Source: an uncultured Bacilli bacterium
GTDB lineage: Bacteria > Bacillota_I > Bacilli_A > RF39 > UBA660
Direction: 5' to 3'
Length of the DNA stretch: 20,928 nt
NCBI GenBank assembly: GCA_947856335.1
Contig: CANUCD010000002.1
Span: 1 to 20,928 of the forward strand
Under the pieces are notes generated by a model. It saw only the letters and a list, made by a program, of their open reading frames with translations. It searched no databases and was not told the DNA's origin. The translations under genes and the position numbers were made by a program. Of the stretch, positions 1-7,454 are shown in pieces (position 1 is the stretch's first letter; the number at the start of each line of letters is the position of its first letter).

Positions 1-1
1 T

Positions 2-55
2 GATGTAAGCTTTACAGGAGAGGGAACAACCAGTAATCCATATGAAGTTGCGTGA
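2..55 (+). CDS. Possible 3' end of a gene entering from the left edge (partial, unidentified)
   Basis: A 17-codon open stretch runs from the window edge to a TGA at 53-55. It would end in TGEGTTSNPYEVA. Too little is present to name a family. The stop lies inside a perfect 7-bp stem-loop (43-49 with 56-62), which resembles other genes in this window whose stops sit in hairpins, but no T-run follows it. Two other frames are also open across this stretch: plus strand 9-107, and minus strand from an ATG at 133-135 out past the edge. The coding call is therefore weak. Confidence 0.25.
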   Translation, partial: DVSFTGEGTTSNPYEVA

Positions 56-62
56 AACTTCA
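43..62. other. Perfect 7-bp stem-loop over the possible upstream stop codon
   Basis: TGAAGTT (43-49) pairs perfectly with AACTTCA (56-62) around a 6-base loop. There is no T-run on either side, so it is not a standard intrinsic terminator. It may protect the 3' end of the upstream message or be part of the promoter region of the non-coding stretch that follows. Confidence 0.4.
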
Positions 63-76
63 AGAATGAATATATA
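48..76 (+). promoter_or_regulatory. Weak candidate sigma-A promoter for the 83-258 non-coding transcript
   Basis: TTGCGT (48-53) and TATATA (71-76) are separated by 17 bases. The -35 matches consensus at only 3 of 6 positions and the -10 at 4 of 6. A start would fall near position 83, just before the first hairpin of the structured region. This is inference from spacing only. Confidence 0.3.
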
Positions 77-82
77 TAGAGA

Positions 83-258
83 AAGATTATCGCCGCAACT
101 TTGGTAGGGCAAGTGGCGATATTAAAATTAAACATTATATGAAGTATTATTTCTTGCCTATACAGCTTATTTTTAGATTATTCCATATTAAATAAAGTTA
201 TATTTATGTATGGGCAAGAAGAAAAGAAATCATAAGAAGTATTATGGTTTCTTTTATT
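83..258 (+). ncRNA. Candidate structured non-coding RNA of about 175 nt
   Basis: No convincing gene fills this stretch, but it contains three successive hairpins. The first (about 89-120) pairs ATCGCC with GGCGAT and, after a 3-base bulge, ACTT with AAGT around a 9-base loop. The second pairs 151-163 with 208-220 through 13 bp including one G-T wobble, with a 44-base AT-rich loop. The third (about 222-255) is a terminator. The 5' arm of the second hairpin contains TGCCTATACAGCT, nearly identical to the arm of another candidate RNA at 8142-8234. I do not recognise it as 6S, SRP, tmRNA, RNase P or a known riboswitch. The downstream gene is antisense, so a cis-leader role on the plus strand is unlikely. 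Confidence 0.4.
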
Positions 259-260
259 TT
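222..260. terminator. Intrinsic terminator, probably bidirectional
   Basis: AGAAATCATAA (225-235, with A's before it) pairs with TTATGGTTTCT (242-252), with one T-G wobble and a 6-base loop. It is followed on the plus strand by a T-rich run (252-266). On the minus strand the same stem is followed by TTTTCTTC-type sequence, and it lies right after the stop of the convergent membrane-protein gene. It can therefore end both that gene and the plus-strand non-coding region. Confidence 0.65.
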
Positions 261-622
261 CTTTTTAGTTTAATATTTTTACCAATTGAACCACCTAGTA
301 TACCACTAATAATAAGTATTATATAATATATTAGTCTATCTATATTAAAAGGACTTTTAAAGAAGATAATATTTATAAGTATTAGTAATAAAACAAAAGA
401 TAAACTTAGTTTTAAACCTAGTATAATACCTCTTTTATTTGATTTATGAGCAAAAAGTAGGGGTATTACAAAAAAACTTATAGCAGTTAATATAACAGAT
501 ATTTTATTTACTGTAATACTATTTATATTTGTTAGATTGATAATGGAAGTAATAAGTGCTAAAAGTATTATAAAGATAAAAAATATGCCAAAAGCTTTTA
601 AATAACTAAATAATGTATTCAT
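254..622 (-). CDS. TIGR04086-type small integral membrane protein
   Basis: This 122-residue, very hydrophobic protein has four predicted membrane segments at about residues 9-30, 41-60, 67-88 and 93-112, and a basic tail (KNIKLKRK). Size, topology and the glycine-rich last helix (SGILGGSIG) fit the TIGR04086/YrzE-like Firmicutes membrane proteins, whose function is unknown. The start codon at 620-622 is preceded by TAGGTGATTT, a good ribosome binding site. It is transcribed away from the yetF-like gene with a shared 82-base upstream region, and its 3' end runs into a bidirectional terminator. The family is assigned from overall pattern, since there are no catalytic residues to check. Confidence 0.7.
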   Translation of the reverse strand: MNTLFSYLKAFGIFFIFIILLALITSIINLTNINSITVNKISVILTAISFFVIPLLFAHKSNKRGIILGLKLSLSFVLLLILINIIFFKSPFNIDRLIYYIILIISGILGGSIGKNIKLKRK

Positions 623-719
623 TTAAATCACCTAATAAATTATATTATATTTATAAATAATTATTCTATTGTTTAAAATAATAATGGTTTAAACATAATA
701 TAGATAGGTGATTTAAATG
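620..719. promoter_or_regulatory. Divergent intergenic region with 15-bp inverted leaders
   Basis: The two start regions are exact inverted copies: TAGGTGATTTAAATG reads outward at 705-719 and, in complement, at 634-620. Between them lie AT-rich -10-like sequences in both directions (TATAAT-like at about 640-652 on minus, CATAAT at 694-699 on plus). A GTTTAAA occurs at 671-677 and again within the palindrome GTTTAAAC at 687-694. The -35 boxes are not convincing. The leader identity includes the ribosome binding site, spacer and start codon of both genes. Confidence 0.5.
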
Positions 720-1367
720 GAATTATTTACGGTTATGTTTAGAACTTTATTCTTTTATTTTTTTATTACTTTAGCATATCGTATTATGGGTAAAAGAGAA
801 GTAGGACAATTAGGTATTATTGATTTAATAGTATCTATTTTAATAGCAGAGTTAGTAGCAATTAGTATTGAAAATAGTAATGATTCTATTATGCTTACTA
901 TAGCTCCTATTTTATTACTAGTTATACTTGAATTATTGCTAGCATATATTTCTATTAAATCAAGAACATTTAGAACAATATTTGGGGGTAAACCATCTTT
1001 AATTATTGTAAATGGAAAGATTAACTATCATGAGATGGTAAAACAAAGATATAGTCTTGATGATTTACTTTTAAGTTTAAGACAAAAAGAAATAAGAAAT
1101 ATTGAAGAAGTAGAATATGCTTTTTTAGAGCCTAATGGTAAATTATCTATATTTAAATATAATTTCTTTAAAATAAAAAGTTCTTATCCTATGCCTTTAA
1201 TTGTAGATGGGACAATACAGGATAAAGCTTTAAAATATATTCATAAGAATAAGATATGGTTAGAAAATGAATTGAAGAAGAAAAAATTAAAATTAAAAGA
1301 TGTATTTTATGCTTTTTATAAAGGGGGTAAAATATATTTAGTTAAAAGAGATGAAACTATTAAGTAA
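717..1367 (+). CDS. YetF-family (DUF421) membrane protein
   Basis: This 216-residue protein has three N-terminal membrane segments (about residues 5-20, 34-50 and 55-76) and a cytoplasmic C-terminal domain. The family-typical stretch GKREVGQLGIIDLIVSILIA follows the first helix, and the soluble part carries the characteristic GGKPSLIIVNGKI and YSLDDLLLSLRQK motifs. These identify DUF421/YetF, a widespread Firmicutes family. Some Bacillus members (YetF, YrbG, YkjA, YdfS) are linked to spores, but the biochemical role is not settled. The ATG is preceded by AGGTGATTTA, and length is near the family norm. The gene appears to stand alone, with a terminator-like hairpin after it and a new promoter for fmt. 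Confidence 0.85.
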   Translation: MELFTVMFRTLFFYFFITLAYRIMGKREVGQLGIIDLIVSILIAELVAISIENSNDSIMLTIAPILLLVILELLLAYISIKSRTFRTIFGGKPSLIIVNGKINYHEMVKQRYSLDDLLLSLRQKEIRNIEEVEYAFLEPNGKLSIFKYNFFKIKSSYPMPLIVDGTIQDKALKYIHKNKIWLENELKKKKLKLKDVFYAFYKGGKIYLVKRDETIK

Positions 1368-1395
1368 TATTATTTATTGTAAATAAGATGTAAAT

Positions 1396-1434
1396 AAAGT
1401 AATATCTTTTTCATAGATATTTGCTTTTTATTTG
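1396..1434 (+). terminator. Probable intrinsic terminator after the yetF-like gene
   Basis: AAAGTAATATCT (1396-1407) pairs with AGATATTTGCTTT (1415-1427), leaving one bulged T, around a 7-base loop. It runs into a T-rich tract to about 1434. It separates the yetF-like gene from the fmt promoter. Confidence 0.55.
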
Positions 1435-1440
1435 GAGGAA

Positions 1441-1469
1441 TAGACGAAGTGTTTATTTTTTGATAAAAT
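1441..1469 (+). promoter_or_regulatory. Sigma-A promoter for the fmt-rpe operon
   Basis: TAGACG (1441-1446) is followed after 17 bases by TAAAAT (1464-1469). The -10 is extended by TGA directly upstream. The predicted start at about 1475 leaves a very short leader before the fmt ATG at 1486, close to the ribosome binding site GGTGA. No other clear promoter is seen until after rpe. Confidence 0.5.
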
Positions 1470-1485
1470 AATAGTGGTGATATTT

Positions 1486-2412
1486 ATGATTAAAACTATA
1501 TTTATGGGGACGCCTTTATTTGCTGTTCCTATATTAAAGGCTTTAAGTGAAAATACAGAGGTTATACTTGTTGTAACTCAACCAGATAAGTATGTAGGAA
1601 GAAAAAAGATTAAGACTTGTTCACCTGTAAAAAATTGGGCACTTGAAAATAATATACCAGTTTTTCAACCAAATAAAATAAGAGAAGATTATGATGATAT
1701 TATTAAGTTAAAGCCTGATTTAATTGTTACTTGTGCATATGGACAAATTCTTCCTAAAGAAATACTTGATGCACCACCTTTAGGATGTATCAATATTCAT
1801 GCTTCTTTACTTCCTAAATATCGGGGAGGAGCTCCTATTCATCATGCTATTATGAATGGGGATGATAAAACAGGTATTAGTATTATGTATATGGATGAGG
1901 CTATGGATACAGGAGATATTATAGAAGAAGCATCTCTTCCTATATTAGATGAAGATACTTTAGGAACACTTTCACATAAATTAAGTTTACTTGGGGCAGC
2001 TATATTAAATGATGTTTTACCTAGTATAATTACTAAGAGTAATAGACGTATAAAACAGGATGAGGCAAGTGCAACATATGCTTATACTATTAAAAGAGAA
2101 GATGAACACTTAGACTTTCATAAAAGTGCTTTAGAAGTATTTAATAAAGTAAGAGCATTAAATCCTGAACCTTATGCTTATATTATCTTAAATGATGAAG
2201 AGATGAAAATTATTGATGGGTATATTGGGTGTGAAAGTAATGCTTTTATAGGAAGTATATGTGATATTAAAAAAGATGCAATTGGTATTAAGTGTTTAGA
2301 TAAAGTGTTTTATGTTACTGAAGTAAAACCATTTGGTAAAAAAAAGATGAAAGTACAAGATTACTTAAATGGGGTTAATAAAGAAAAACTTAAAGATAGT
2401 ATAGTAAAGTAG
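1486..2412 (+). CDS. fmt: Methionyl-tRNA formyltransferase
   Basis: It transfers a formyl group from 10-formyl-tetrahydrofolate to Met-tRNA(fMet) in the cytoplasm, supplying the initiator for translation. From the ATG at 1486 it is 308 residues, near the usual 310-315. The N-terminal formyltransferase fold shows FMGTPLFAVPIL, the catalytic NIHASLLPKYRGGAPI motif (Asn103, His105) and Asp141 in MDTGDI. A C-terminal OB-like domain follows. An upstream GTG at 1474 is in frame but overlaps the probable ribosome binding site GTGGTGA, which is well placed for the ATG. It heads the operon. In Bacillus, priA-def-fmt-rsmB is the usual order; here def and priA do not precede it and rsmB does not follow it. 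Confidence 0.96.
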   Translation: MIKTIFMGTPLFAVPILKALSENTEVILVVTQPDKYVGRKKIKTCSPVKNWALENNIPVFQPNKIREDYDDIIKLKPDLIVTCAYGQILPKEILDAPPLGCINIHASLLPKYRGGAPIHHAIMNGDDKTGISIMYMDEAMDTGDIIEEASLPILDEDTLGTLSHKLSLLGAAILNDVLPSIITKSNRRIKQDEASATYAYTIKREDEHLDFHKSALEVFNKVRALNPEPYAYIILNDEEMKIIDGYIGCESNAFIGSICDIKKDAIGIKCLDKVFYVTEVKPFGKKKMKVQDYLNGVNKEKLKDSIVK

Positions 2413-2419
2413 GTGGAGT

Positions 2420-3115
2420 ATGAAAAATAGTAAAAAAGAAAAAAAGCCAAGTAAATTTAAAGCTTGGCGAAAAAAAATGAAATCTACGCCTAAGGGAAGA
2501 GCATATTTAAAACTTATATATTGGGGTATATTCTTTGTTTTTTTATTTATCTTTTTAGCTGTTGCTCAACTATTTAGAAGTGATTATGATATTAGTAAGG
2601 ATGATTTAAATATTAAAGAGCCAACTAATGAGGTAGTACCTAAAACAATTGAAGAGATGGAACAAATATTATTAAATGGTAAGTATGATTATACTTATGA
2701 TATACATATTTATGATAATAGTTATTTATTTGATGGAACAAAATATGATACTTATCAGGAGGGATATTTAAGTGTTGCAACAACAGTAAATAATACAATT
2801 CCTTATTATATTGATGATACAGGTATATATCAAAATAATATTAACGGAAAAGTTCCTATTACTAATTTATATGATGGTTTAGATACTAATATTATGAATT
2901 TAGAAGTGTTATTAAGTACAATGAATAATCTTACTCTTATTAAAGATACACATATTAGTAGTTATTCTTCTTATACTTGTGAAGATAATACTTATATTTA
3001 TACAATGAATATTAGTCCTGATGGGAATACTATAACAGATATATCAGTAGTATCTTTAGATGGAAATAGTACTTATTTATTTACTTTTGTTTATGAAGAG
3101 GATAGTTATGAGTAA
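2420..3115 (+). CDS. Membrane-anchored protein of unknown function in the rsmB position
   Basis: I do not recognise this 231-residue protein. It begins with a lysine/arginine-rich cytoplasmic segment (residues 1-30). One strong membrane helix follows (about 32-52, with IYWGIFFVFLFIFLAVAQLF), then about 180 extracytoplasmic residues rich in Tyr, Asn, Asp and Thr with a single cysteine late in the domain. This is the topology of a type II anchored surface protein. The ribosome binding site AGGTGGAGT lies just before the ATG, 7 bases after the fmt stop. Its last codons overlap the rlmN start by 8 bases, so it is translationally coupled to rlmN. It sits exactly where rsmB normally lies. Context suggests co-regulation with the phosphatase-kinase pair but does not establish function. 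Confidence 0.75.
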   Translation: MKNSKKEKKPSKFKAWRKKMKSTPKGRAYLKLIYWGIFFVFLFIFLAVAQLFRSDYDISKDDLNIKEPTNEVVPKTIEEMEQILLNGKYDYTYDIHIYDNSYLFDGTKYDTYQEGYLSVATTVNNTIPYYIDDTGIYQNNINGKVPITNLYDGLDTNIMNLEVLLSTMNNLTLIKDTHISSYSSYTCEDNTYIYTMNISPDGNTITDISVVSLDGNSTYLFTFVYEEDSYE

Positions 3116-4127
3116 TTTATTTAATTATACTAAAGAAGAGTTAGAAAAATACTTTTTAGAGATAGGTGAAAAAAAGTTTAGGGCAACACAAGTATATGAA
3201 TGGTTGTATCAAAAAAGAGTTTATGATATAGATATGTTTAGTAATATTAAAAAAGAGATAAGAGAAGAGTTGAAAAAACAATTTAATACAGATTTTATTA
3301 GTATTGTAGATAGACAAGATGATTTATTAACTCATAAGTATTTATTTAAGTTAAAAGATAATGAATATATAGAAGCAGTTATTATGAAACATGATTATGG
3401 TGTAAGTATATGTGTTTCAAGTGAAGTAGGATGTAATATGGGTTGTGCTTTTTGTGAATCAGGAAGACTTAAAAAGGTAAGAAATTTAGATGTTTATGAG
3501 ATGGTAGAACAAATAATACTAATAGAAGAAGATTTGAAGGTAAGAATTAGTAGTGTTGTTATTATGGGTATTGGAGAACCTTTAGATAACTATGATAATG
3601 TTATATCATTTATTAAGATTATAAATGATGCTAAAGCTCTTAGTATTGGAGCTAGACATATTACTTTATCTACTTGTGGTATTATTCCTAAAATTTATGA
3701 ATTATCTAAATTACCAATTCAAATAAACTTAGCTATTTCTTTTCATGCTCCAACTGATGAGTTGCGAAGTAAACTTATGCCTGTAAACAAAGTGTATAGT
3801 ATTACCCCTTTAATTCAAGCAATTAAAGATTATTTACAAGTTACAAGTAGACGAGTAACGATTGAATATGTTATGCTTAATAATGTAAATGATAGTGTTA
3901 TGTATGCTAATACATTAGCAGATTTATTTAAGGGAATGAATATTTATGTTAATTTAATTCCTTATAATGAGACTAATCATTTAGAATTTTCAAGAAGTAG
4001 TAAGAAAAAGATAAATATATTTTATGATACATTAAAAAAAAGAGGTATCAATGTTACCGTAAGAAAGGAATTTGGTAGTAATATTGATGCTGCTTGTGGA
4101 CAATTAAGAGGGAGAAAAAACATATGA
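3108..4127 (+). CDS. rlmN: 23S rRNA/tRNA adenine-C2 methyltransferase RlmN (radical SAM)
   Basis: RlmN methylates C2 of A2503 in 23S rRNA, and a tRNA adenosine in some bacteria, using two SAM molecules and a [4Fe-4S] cluster. The cluster ligands are Cys109, Cys113 and Cys116 in GCNMGCAFC. The methyl-carrying C-terminal cysteine is Cys330 in NIDAACGQLRGR. GIGEPLDNYDNV and the HITLSTCGIIP segment are also family hallmarks. I chose the ATG at 3108 (MSNLFNY, 339 residues) because GAAGAGG lies about 8 bases upstream and length then matches the family; the longer upstream reading is the overlap with the preceding gene. It overlaps the next gene by ATGA at 4124-4127, indicating coupling to the phosphatase. 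Confidence 0.96.
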   Translation: MSNLFNYTKEELEKYFLEIGEKKFRATQVYEWLYQKRVYDIDMFSNIKKEIREELKKQFNTDFISIVDRQDDLLTHKYLFKLKDNEYIEAVIMKHDYGVSICVSSEVGCNMGCAFCESGRLKKVRNLDVYEMVEQIILIEEDLKVRISSVVIMGIGEPLDNYDNVISFIKIINDAKALSIGARHITLSTCGIIPKIYELSKLPIQINLAISFHAPTDELRSKLMPVNKVYSITPLIQAIKDYLQVTSRRVTIEYVMLNNVNDSVMYANTLADLFKGMNIYVNLIPYNETNHLEFSRSSKKKINIFYDTLKKRGINVTVRKEFGSNIDAACGQLRGRKNI

Positions 4128-4873
4128 AATCATTTTACTTAACAGATACAGGAAAGATAAGAACTCATAATGAAGATTCTGTTACGATTTTAAAGAATGC
4201 TAGTAATGAGTATTTAATGGTAGTTTGTGATGGAATGGGGGGACATCGTAAGGGTGAGGTTGCATCTTCTATGGCAATAACAGCGCTTGGAAGTAGATTT
4301 AATAAAATATCTTCTATTGGTTCTAAATTAGATGCAGTAAATTGGTTAAATGATAGTGTTAGTGAAATCAATAAAAGTATTTTAGAGTATGCTAGTAATA
4401 ATCCTGATTCAGTGGGTATGGGGACAACGATTGTTGTAGCACTACTTACTCATGATTATCTTATTTTTGGTAATATTGGTGATTCATCAGGTTTTGTTAT
4501 GAAAAATGGTGGACTTCATAAAGTAACCAAAGATCATACTTTAGTTAATCTTTTAGTACAAGCTGGTAATTTAACTGAAGAAGAAGCTAAATTTCATCCT
4601 AAAAGAAATGTTTTAATGAAAGCTTTAGGGGCTGCTAGTAATGTTGAGTTAGATATTTTTGATGTAGATATGACGATTGATGCTATTTTACTATGTAGTG
4701 ATGGTTTAACAACAATGCTTACAAAAGAACAAATAGAAAAAGTATTAAATGATACAGAGTTAGATATAGAAGAAAAGGTAAGTAAACTAATTAGGAAATG
4801 CAATGCTAGAGGGGGAACAGATAATATATCTATTGCATATTTACTAATCAATGAAGGGAGTAAAGAATCATGA
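4124..4873 (+). CDS. prpC: PP2C-type serine/threonine phosphatase (PrpC/Stp)
   Basis: This 249-residue cytoplasmic, metal-dependent phosphatase reverses phosphorylation by the adjacent PASTA kinase. All PP2C motifs are present in order: RTHNEDS (residues 13-19), VVCDGMGGH with metal-binding Asp36-Gly37, GMGTTIVVA, FGNIGDSSGF, the SDGLT metal-site motif and GGTDNISIAYL near the C-terminus. I use the ATG at 4124 (MKSFYLTDTG) because AGAGGGAG precedes it and homologues begin with this segment. An in-frame upstream reading from 4094 lies inside rlmN. The gene overlaps both neighbours by 4 bases. Pairing with prkC is conserved across Firmicutes. The symbol follows Bacillus usage. Confidence 0.95.
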   Translation: MKSFYLTDTGKIRTHNEDSVTILKNASNEYLMVVCDGMGGHRKGEVASSMAITALGSRFNKISSIGSKLDAVNWLNDSVSEINKSILEYASNNPDSVGMGTTIVVALLTHDYLIFGNIGDSSGFVMKNGGLHKVTKDHTLVNLLVQAGNLTEEEAKFHPKRNVLMKALGAASNVELDIFDVDMTIDAILLCSDGLTTMLTKEQIEKVLNDTELDIEEKVSKLIRKCNARGGTDNISIAYLLINEGSKES

Positions 4874-6627
4874 TAATGAAAGGGCAAAAAATTAGCGACC
4901 GTTATCAAATTATTAAATCTATTGGTGAGGGTGGAATGGCTAATGTTTATTTAGCATATGATACTATTCTTGATAGAAATGTTGCTGTTAAAGTGCTAAG
5001 AGGAGATTTATCAAATGATGAGAAGTTTGTTAGACGATTTCAAAGAGAAGCTTTAGCAGCATCAAGTCTAACTCATCCTAATATTGTAGAAGTATATGAT
5101 GTTGGGGAAGATAATGGTGAGTATTATATTGTCATGGAATATATTGAAGGTAAACACTTAAAGAATTTACTTAAGAAGAGGGGTAAACTTACTTTAAGTG
5201 AAGCAGTCGATATTATGCTTCAAATTACTGATGGTATGGCTGCAGCTCATGATTCTTATATTATTCATAGAGATATTAAACCTCAAAATATTATGATATT
5301 AGAAAATGGTTTAGTTAAAATAACTGACTTTGGAATTGCGATGGCTATGAATGCAACACAGCTTACACAGACAAATTCAGTTATGGGTAGTGTTCATTAC
5401 TTACCACCTGAACAAGCAAGTGGGCAAGGTTCAACTTTACAAAGCGATATATATTCGATGGGTATAGTTATGTATGAACTCTTAACAGGAGAGTTACCAT
5501 TTAAGGGAGATAATGCTGTTGAAATAGCTCTTAAACATTTAAAAGAACCAATACCTGATATTAGAGAAAAGGTAAGTAATATTCCTAATAGTATATATAA
5601 TATTATTAAAAAAGCTACGGCTAAAAATCCTAAAAATAGATATCATGATGCTAGAGAGATGCATGATGATTTACTAACGTGTTTAGATGATACAAGAAGA
5701 GATGAAGCACTTATTTCCTTTAAATATCCAGAGCAAGATGCAGATGATACTAAGATTATGAAAATGGTTAAGGAAAATAAAAAAGAAGAAGAAAAGAAAA
5801 ATAAAGTGGCAGATGAAGTAATTGCCAAAAAGATAACGGGTGATGATTTGAAAAAGCAAAATAAATTACTAATTATACTTGCCTTTATATTTACGGGTTT
5901 AGTTGTAGGTATTACAGCTCTTATAGTATTTATTCCTATGCTTACAGGTAGTAAACAAATTAAAGTGCCTGATGTATCTGGATTAACAGTAAGTGAGGCA
6001 ATAGATGTTTTACAAGATAAAGGTTTTGTTGTTTCTGATGAACAAAGAGAAGTTGCATCTTCTTTGATTGAAGAGGGAAGAGTTGTTAGAACAAGTCCTG
6101 CTATAGGTAGTGAGAGAAAAGATGGGACTACTGTTACTTTATATGTATCACTTGGAGATACCCAAATAGAAATAGAAGACTATACTGGGGCAAGTTACTT
6201 GGAAGTAAAGGGAAGACTTGAGGCATTAGGATTATTTGTTTTAATTGAAAAAGAAGAAGTTGAGGAAACAGAAGAAGAGAAATATGAAGATGGAGAAATT
6301 ATAGGTCAATCAATTGAAGCAGGAGAAAAAGTTTCAGCTGGTACAAATATTACTCTTTATATACCTGATGTTATTACATATTATCCTGATTTTACAAATG
6401 GAGATTATACAGTAGATGATGTAGAGGATTTTGCTGATACTTATGAACTTGATTTAAAAATTGAGTATGAAGCAACAAATGAACAAGCTCCAGGGACAAT
6501 TATTAAGCAAGATAGACCAACTACCCAAAGAGTAGTCGCTGGACAAGCACTTAAAATAACGATTGCTGAGGCACTAGAAGAATCATCTGGGGAAGAAAAC
6601 CCAGAATGTGAGAATGGTTTATGCTAA
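4870..6627 (+). CDS. prkC: PASTA-domain serine/threonine protein kinase (PrkC/PknB/Stk family)
   Basis: This is a membrane kinase that senses peptidoglycan fragments through extracellular PASTA repeats and phosphorylates cytoplasmic targets. Of 585 residues, about 10-270 form the kinase: Gly-rich loop GEGGMANVY (19-27), Lys41, HRDIKPQN with catalytic Asp135, DFGIA, a Thr-rich activation loop and the GSVHYLPPEQASG segment. A charged linker precedes one membrane helix (about 333-354). Three PASTA-like units follow; the first (IKVPDVSGLTVSEAIDVL) is canonical and the third is divergent (YYPDFTNGDYTVDDVEDF). The protein ends in CENGLC, two extracytoplasmic cysteines, which is unusual. ATG at 4870 overlaps the phosphatase stop, with AAGGGAG upstream. 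A second ATG two codons later is possible. Confidence 0.95.
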   Translation: MIMKGQKISDRYQIIKSIGEGGMANVYLAYDTILDRNVAVKVLRGDLSNDEKFVRRFQREALAASSLTHPNIVEVYDVGEDNGEYYIVMEYIEGKHLKNLLKKRGKLTLSEAVDIMLQITDGMAAAHDSYIIHRDIKPQNIMILENGLVKITDFGIAMAMNATQLTQTNSVMGSVHYLPPEQASGQGSTLQSDIYSMGIVMYELLTGELPFKGDNAVEIALKHLKEPIPDIREKVSNIPNSIYNIIKKATAKNPKNRYHDAREMHDDLLTCLDDTRRDEALISFKYPEQDADDTKIMKMVKENKKEEEKKNKVADEVIAKKITGDDLKKQNKLLIILAFIFTGLVVGITALIVFIPMLTGSKQIKVPDVSGLTVSEAIDVLQDKGFVVSDEQREVASSLIEEGRVVRTSPAIGSERKDGTTVTLYVSLGDTQIEIEDYTGASYLEVKGRLEALGLFVLIEKEEVEETEEEKYEDGEIIGQSIEAGEKVSAGTNITLYIPDVITYYPDFTNGDYTVDDVEDFADTYELDLKIEYEATNEQAPGTIIKQDRPTTQRVVAGQALKITIAEALEESSGEENPECENGLC

Positions 6628-7454
6628 AGGGAATGATTGTTAAAAATATTAGTAATATATATAGAGTTCAAGTAGATAATAAATATTATGATTGTGAAGC
6701 AAGAGGGAAATTTAGAAAAAAGGGAATTACCCCTCTTGTTGGTGATTTTGTTTTGTTTGATGAACAAAATAAATATATATTAGATATTTTACCTAGAAAA
6801 AATGAACTTGATAGACCAAGTATTAGTAATATAGATATTGCTTTATTAGTTACAAGTGTAAAAAAACCAGATTTATCTTTATATTTATTAGATAAGTTAC
6901 TTACAGTTGTTTATTTAAAAAATGTAATACCAGTTATATGTTTTACTAAACTTGATTGTTTAGATAAAAAAGAGTTAAAAAGTATTAAAAATATAAAGAA
7001 ATATTATGAAAAACTTGGTATAAAAGTATTTAATAATCAAAAATTAGGGAAGTTACTTAAATATTTAAAAGGAAAAACAGTTGTTTTAACAGGACAAACA
7101 GGAGCAGGTAAATCAAGTTTATTAAATGCGATAAGTCCTAGTCTTAATTTAAAGACGGGAGAAATAAGTGATGCTTTAGGAAGAGGGAAGCATACTACTA
7201 GACACACAGAGTTTTATTTAATTCGTGATATTTTAATCGCTGATACTCCTGGTTTTTCAGCTCTAGATTTAAAAGAATTTAGTAAAGAAGATATAAGGGA
7301 TGCGTTTTTAGAGTTTAAAAGTTATCAGTGTGAATATAAAAATTGTATGCATGATAAAGAAGAGTGTTGTAAAGTAAAACAAGCTGTAGAGGAAGGTAAA
7401 ATATTAAAGTCTAGATATGAAAACTATTTAAAATTAAAAGAAGGTGACTTATGA
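6621..7454 (+). CDS. rsgA: Ribosome small-subunit maturation GTPase RsgA
   Basis: RsgA is a circularly permuted GTPase that acts late in 30S assembly and checks decoding-site maturation. In 277 residues there is an N-terminal OB-fold (CEARGKFRKKGITPLVGDFV). The G4 motif CFTKLD comes before the P-loop GQTGAGKSS (Gly158, Lys164), and DTPGFS is the G3 motif; this inverted order is diagnostic. A C-terminal zinc knuckle includes CEYKNCMH and following cysteines. ATG at 6621 overlaps the kinase stop by 7 bases and aligns with the usual start (MLKGMIVKNIS compared with MPEGKI in Bacillus). Its own ribosome binding site is weak, so translation probably depends on coupling. An in-frame ATG at 6633 has its AAAGGG too close to be used. 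Confidence 0.95.
   Translation: MLKGMIVKNISNIYRVQVDNKYYDCEARGKFRKKGITPLVGDFVLFDEQNKYILDILPRKNELDRPSISNIDIALLVTSVKKPDLSLYLLDKLLTVVYLKNVIPVICFTKLDCLDKKELKSIKNIKKYYEKLGIKVFNNQKLGKLLKYLKGKTVVLTGQTGAGKSSLLNAISPSLNLKTGEISDALGRGKHTTRHTEFYLIRDILIADTPGFSALDLKEFSKEDIRDAFLEFKSYQCEYKNCMHDKEECCKVKQAVEEGKILKSRYENYLKLKEGDL

Noticed and set aside
9..107. Plus-strand frame open from 9 to a TAG at 105-107
   Set aside because: It is short, has no usable start with a ribosome binding site, and overlaps the possible tail of the upstream gene.
1..135. Minus-strand open frame from an ATG at 133-135 running off the left edge
   Set aside because: It has no good ribosome binding site, and it runs through strong hairpins. 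The stretch looks like structured RNA rather than coding sequence.
4165..4908. Minus-strand open frames inside the phosphatase gene
   Set aside because: They are antisense shadows of a gene with complete PP2C motifs and have no recognisable protein features.
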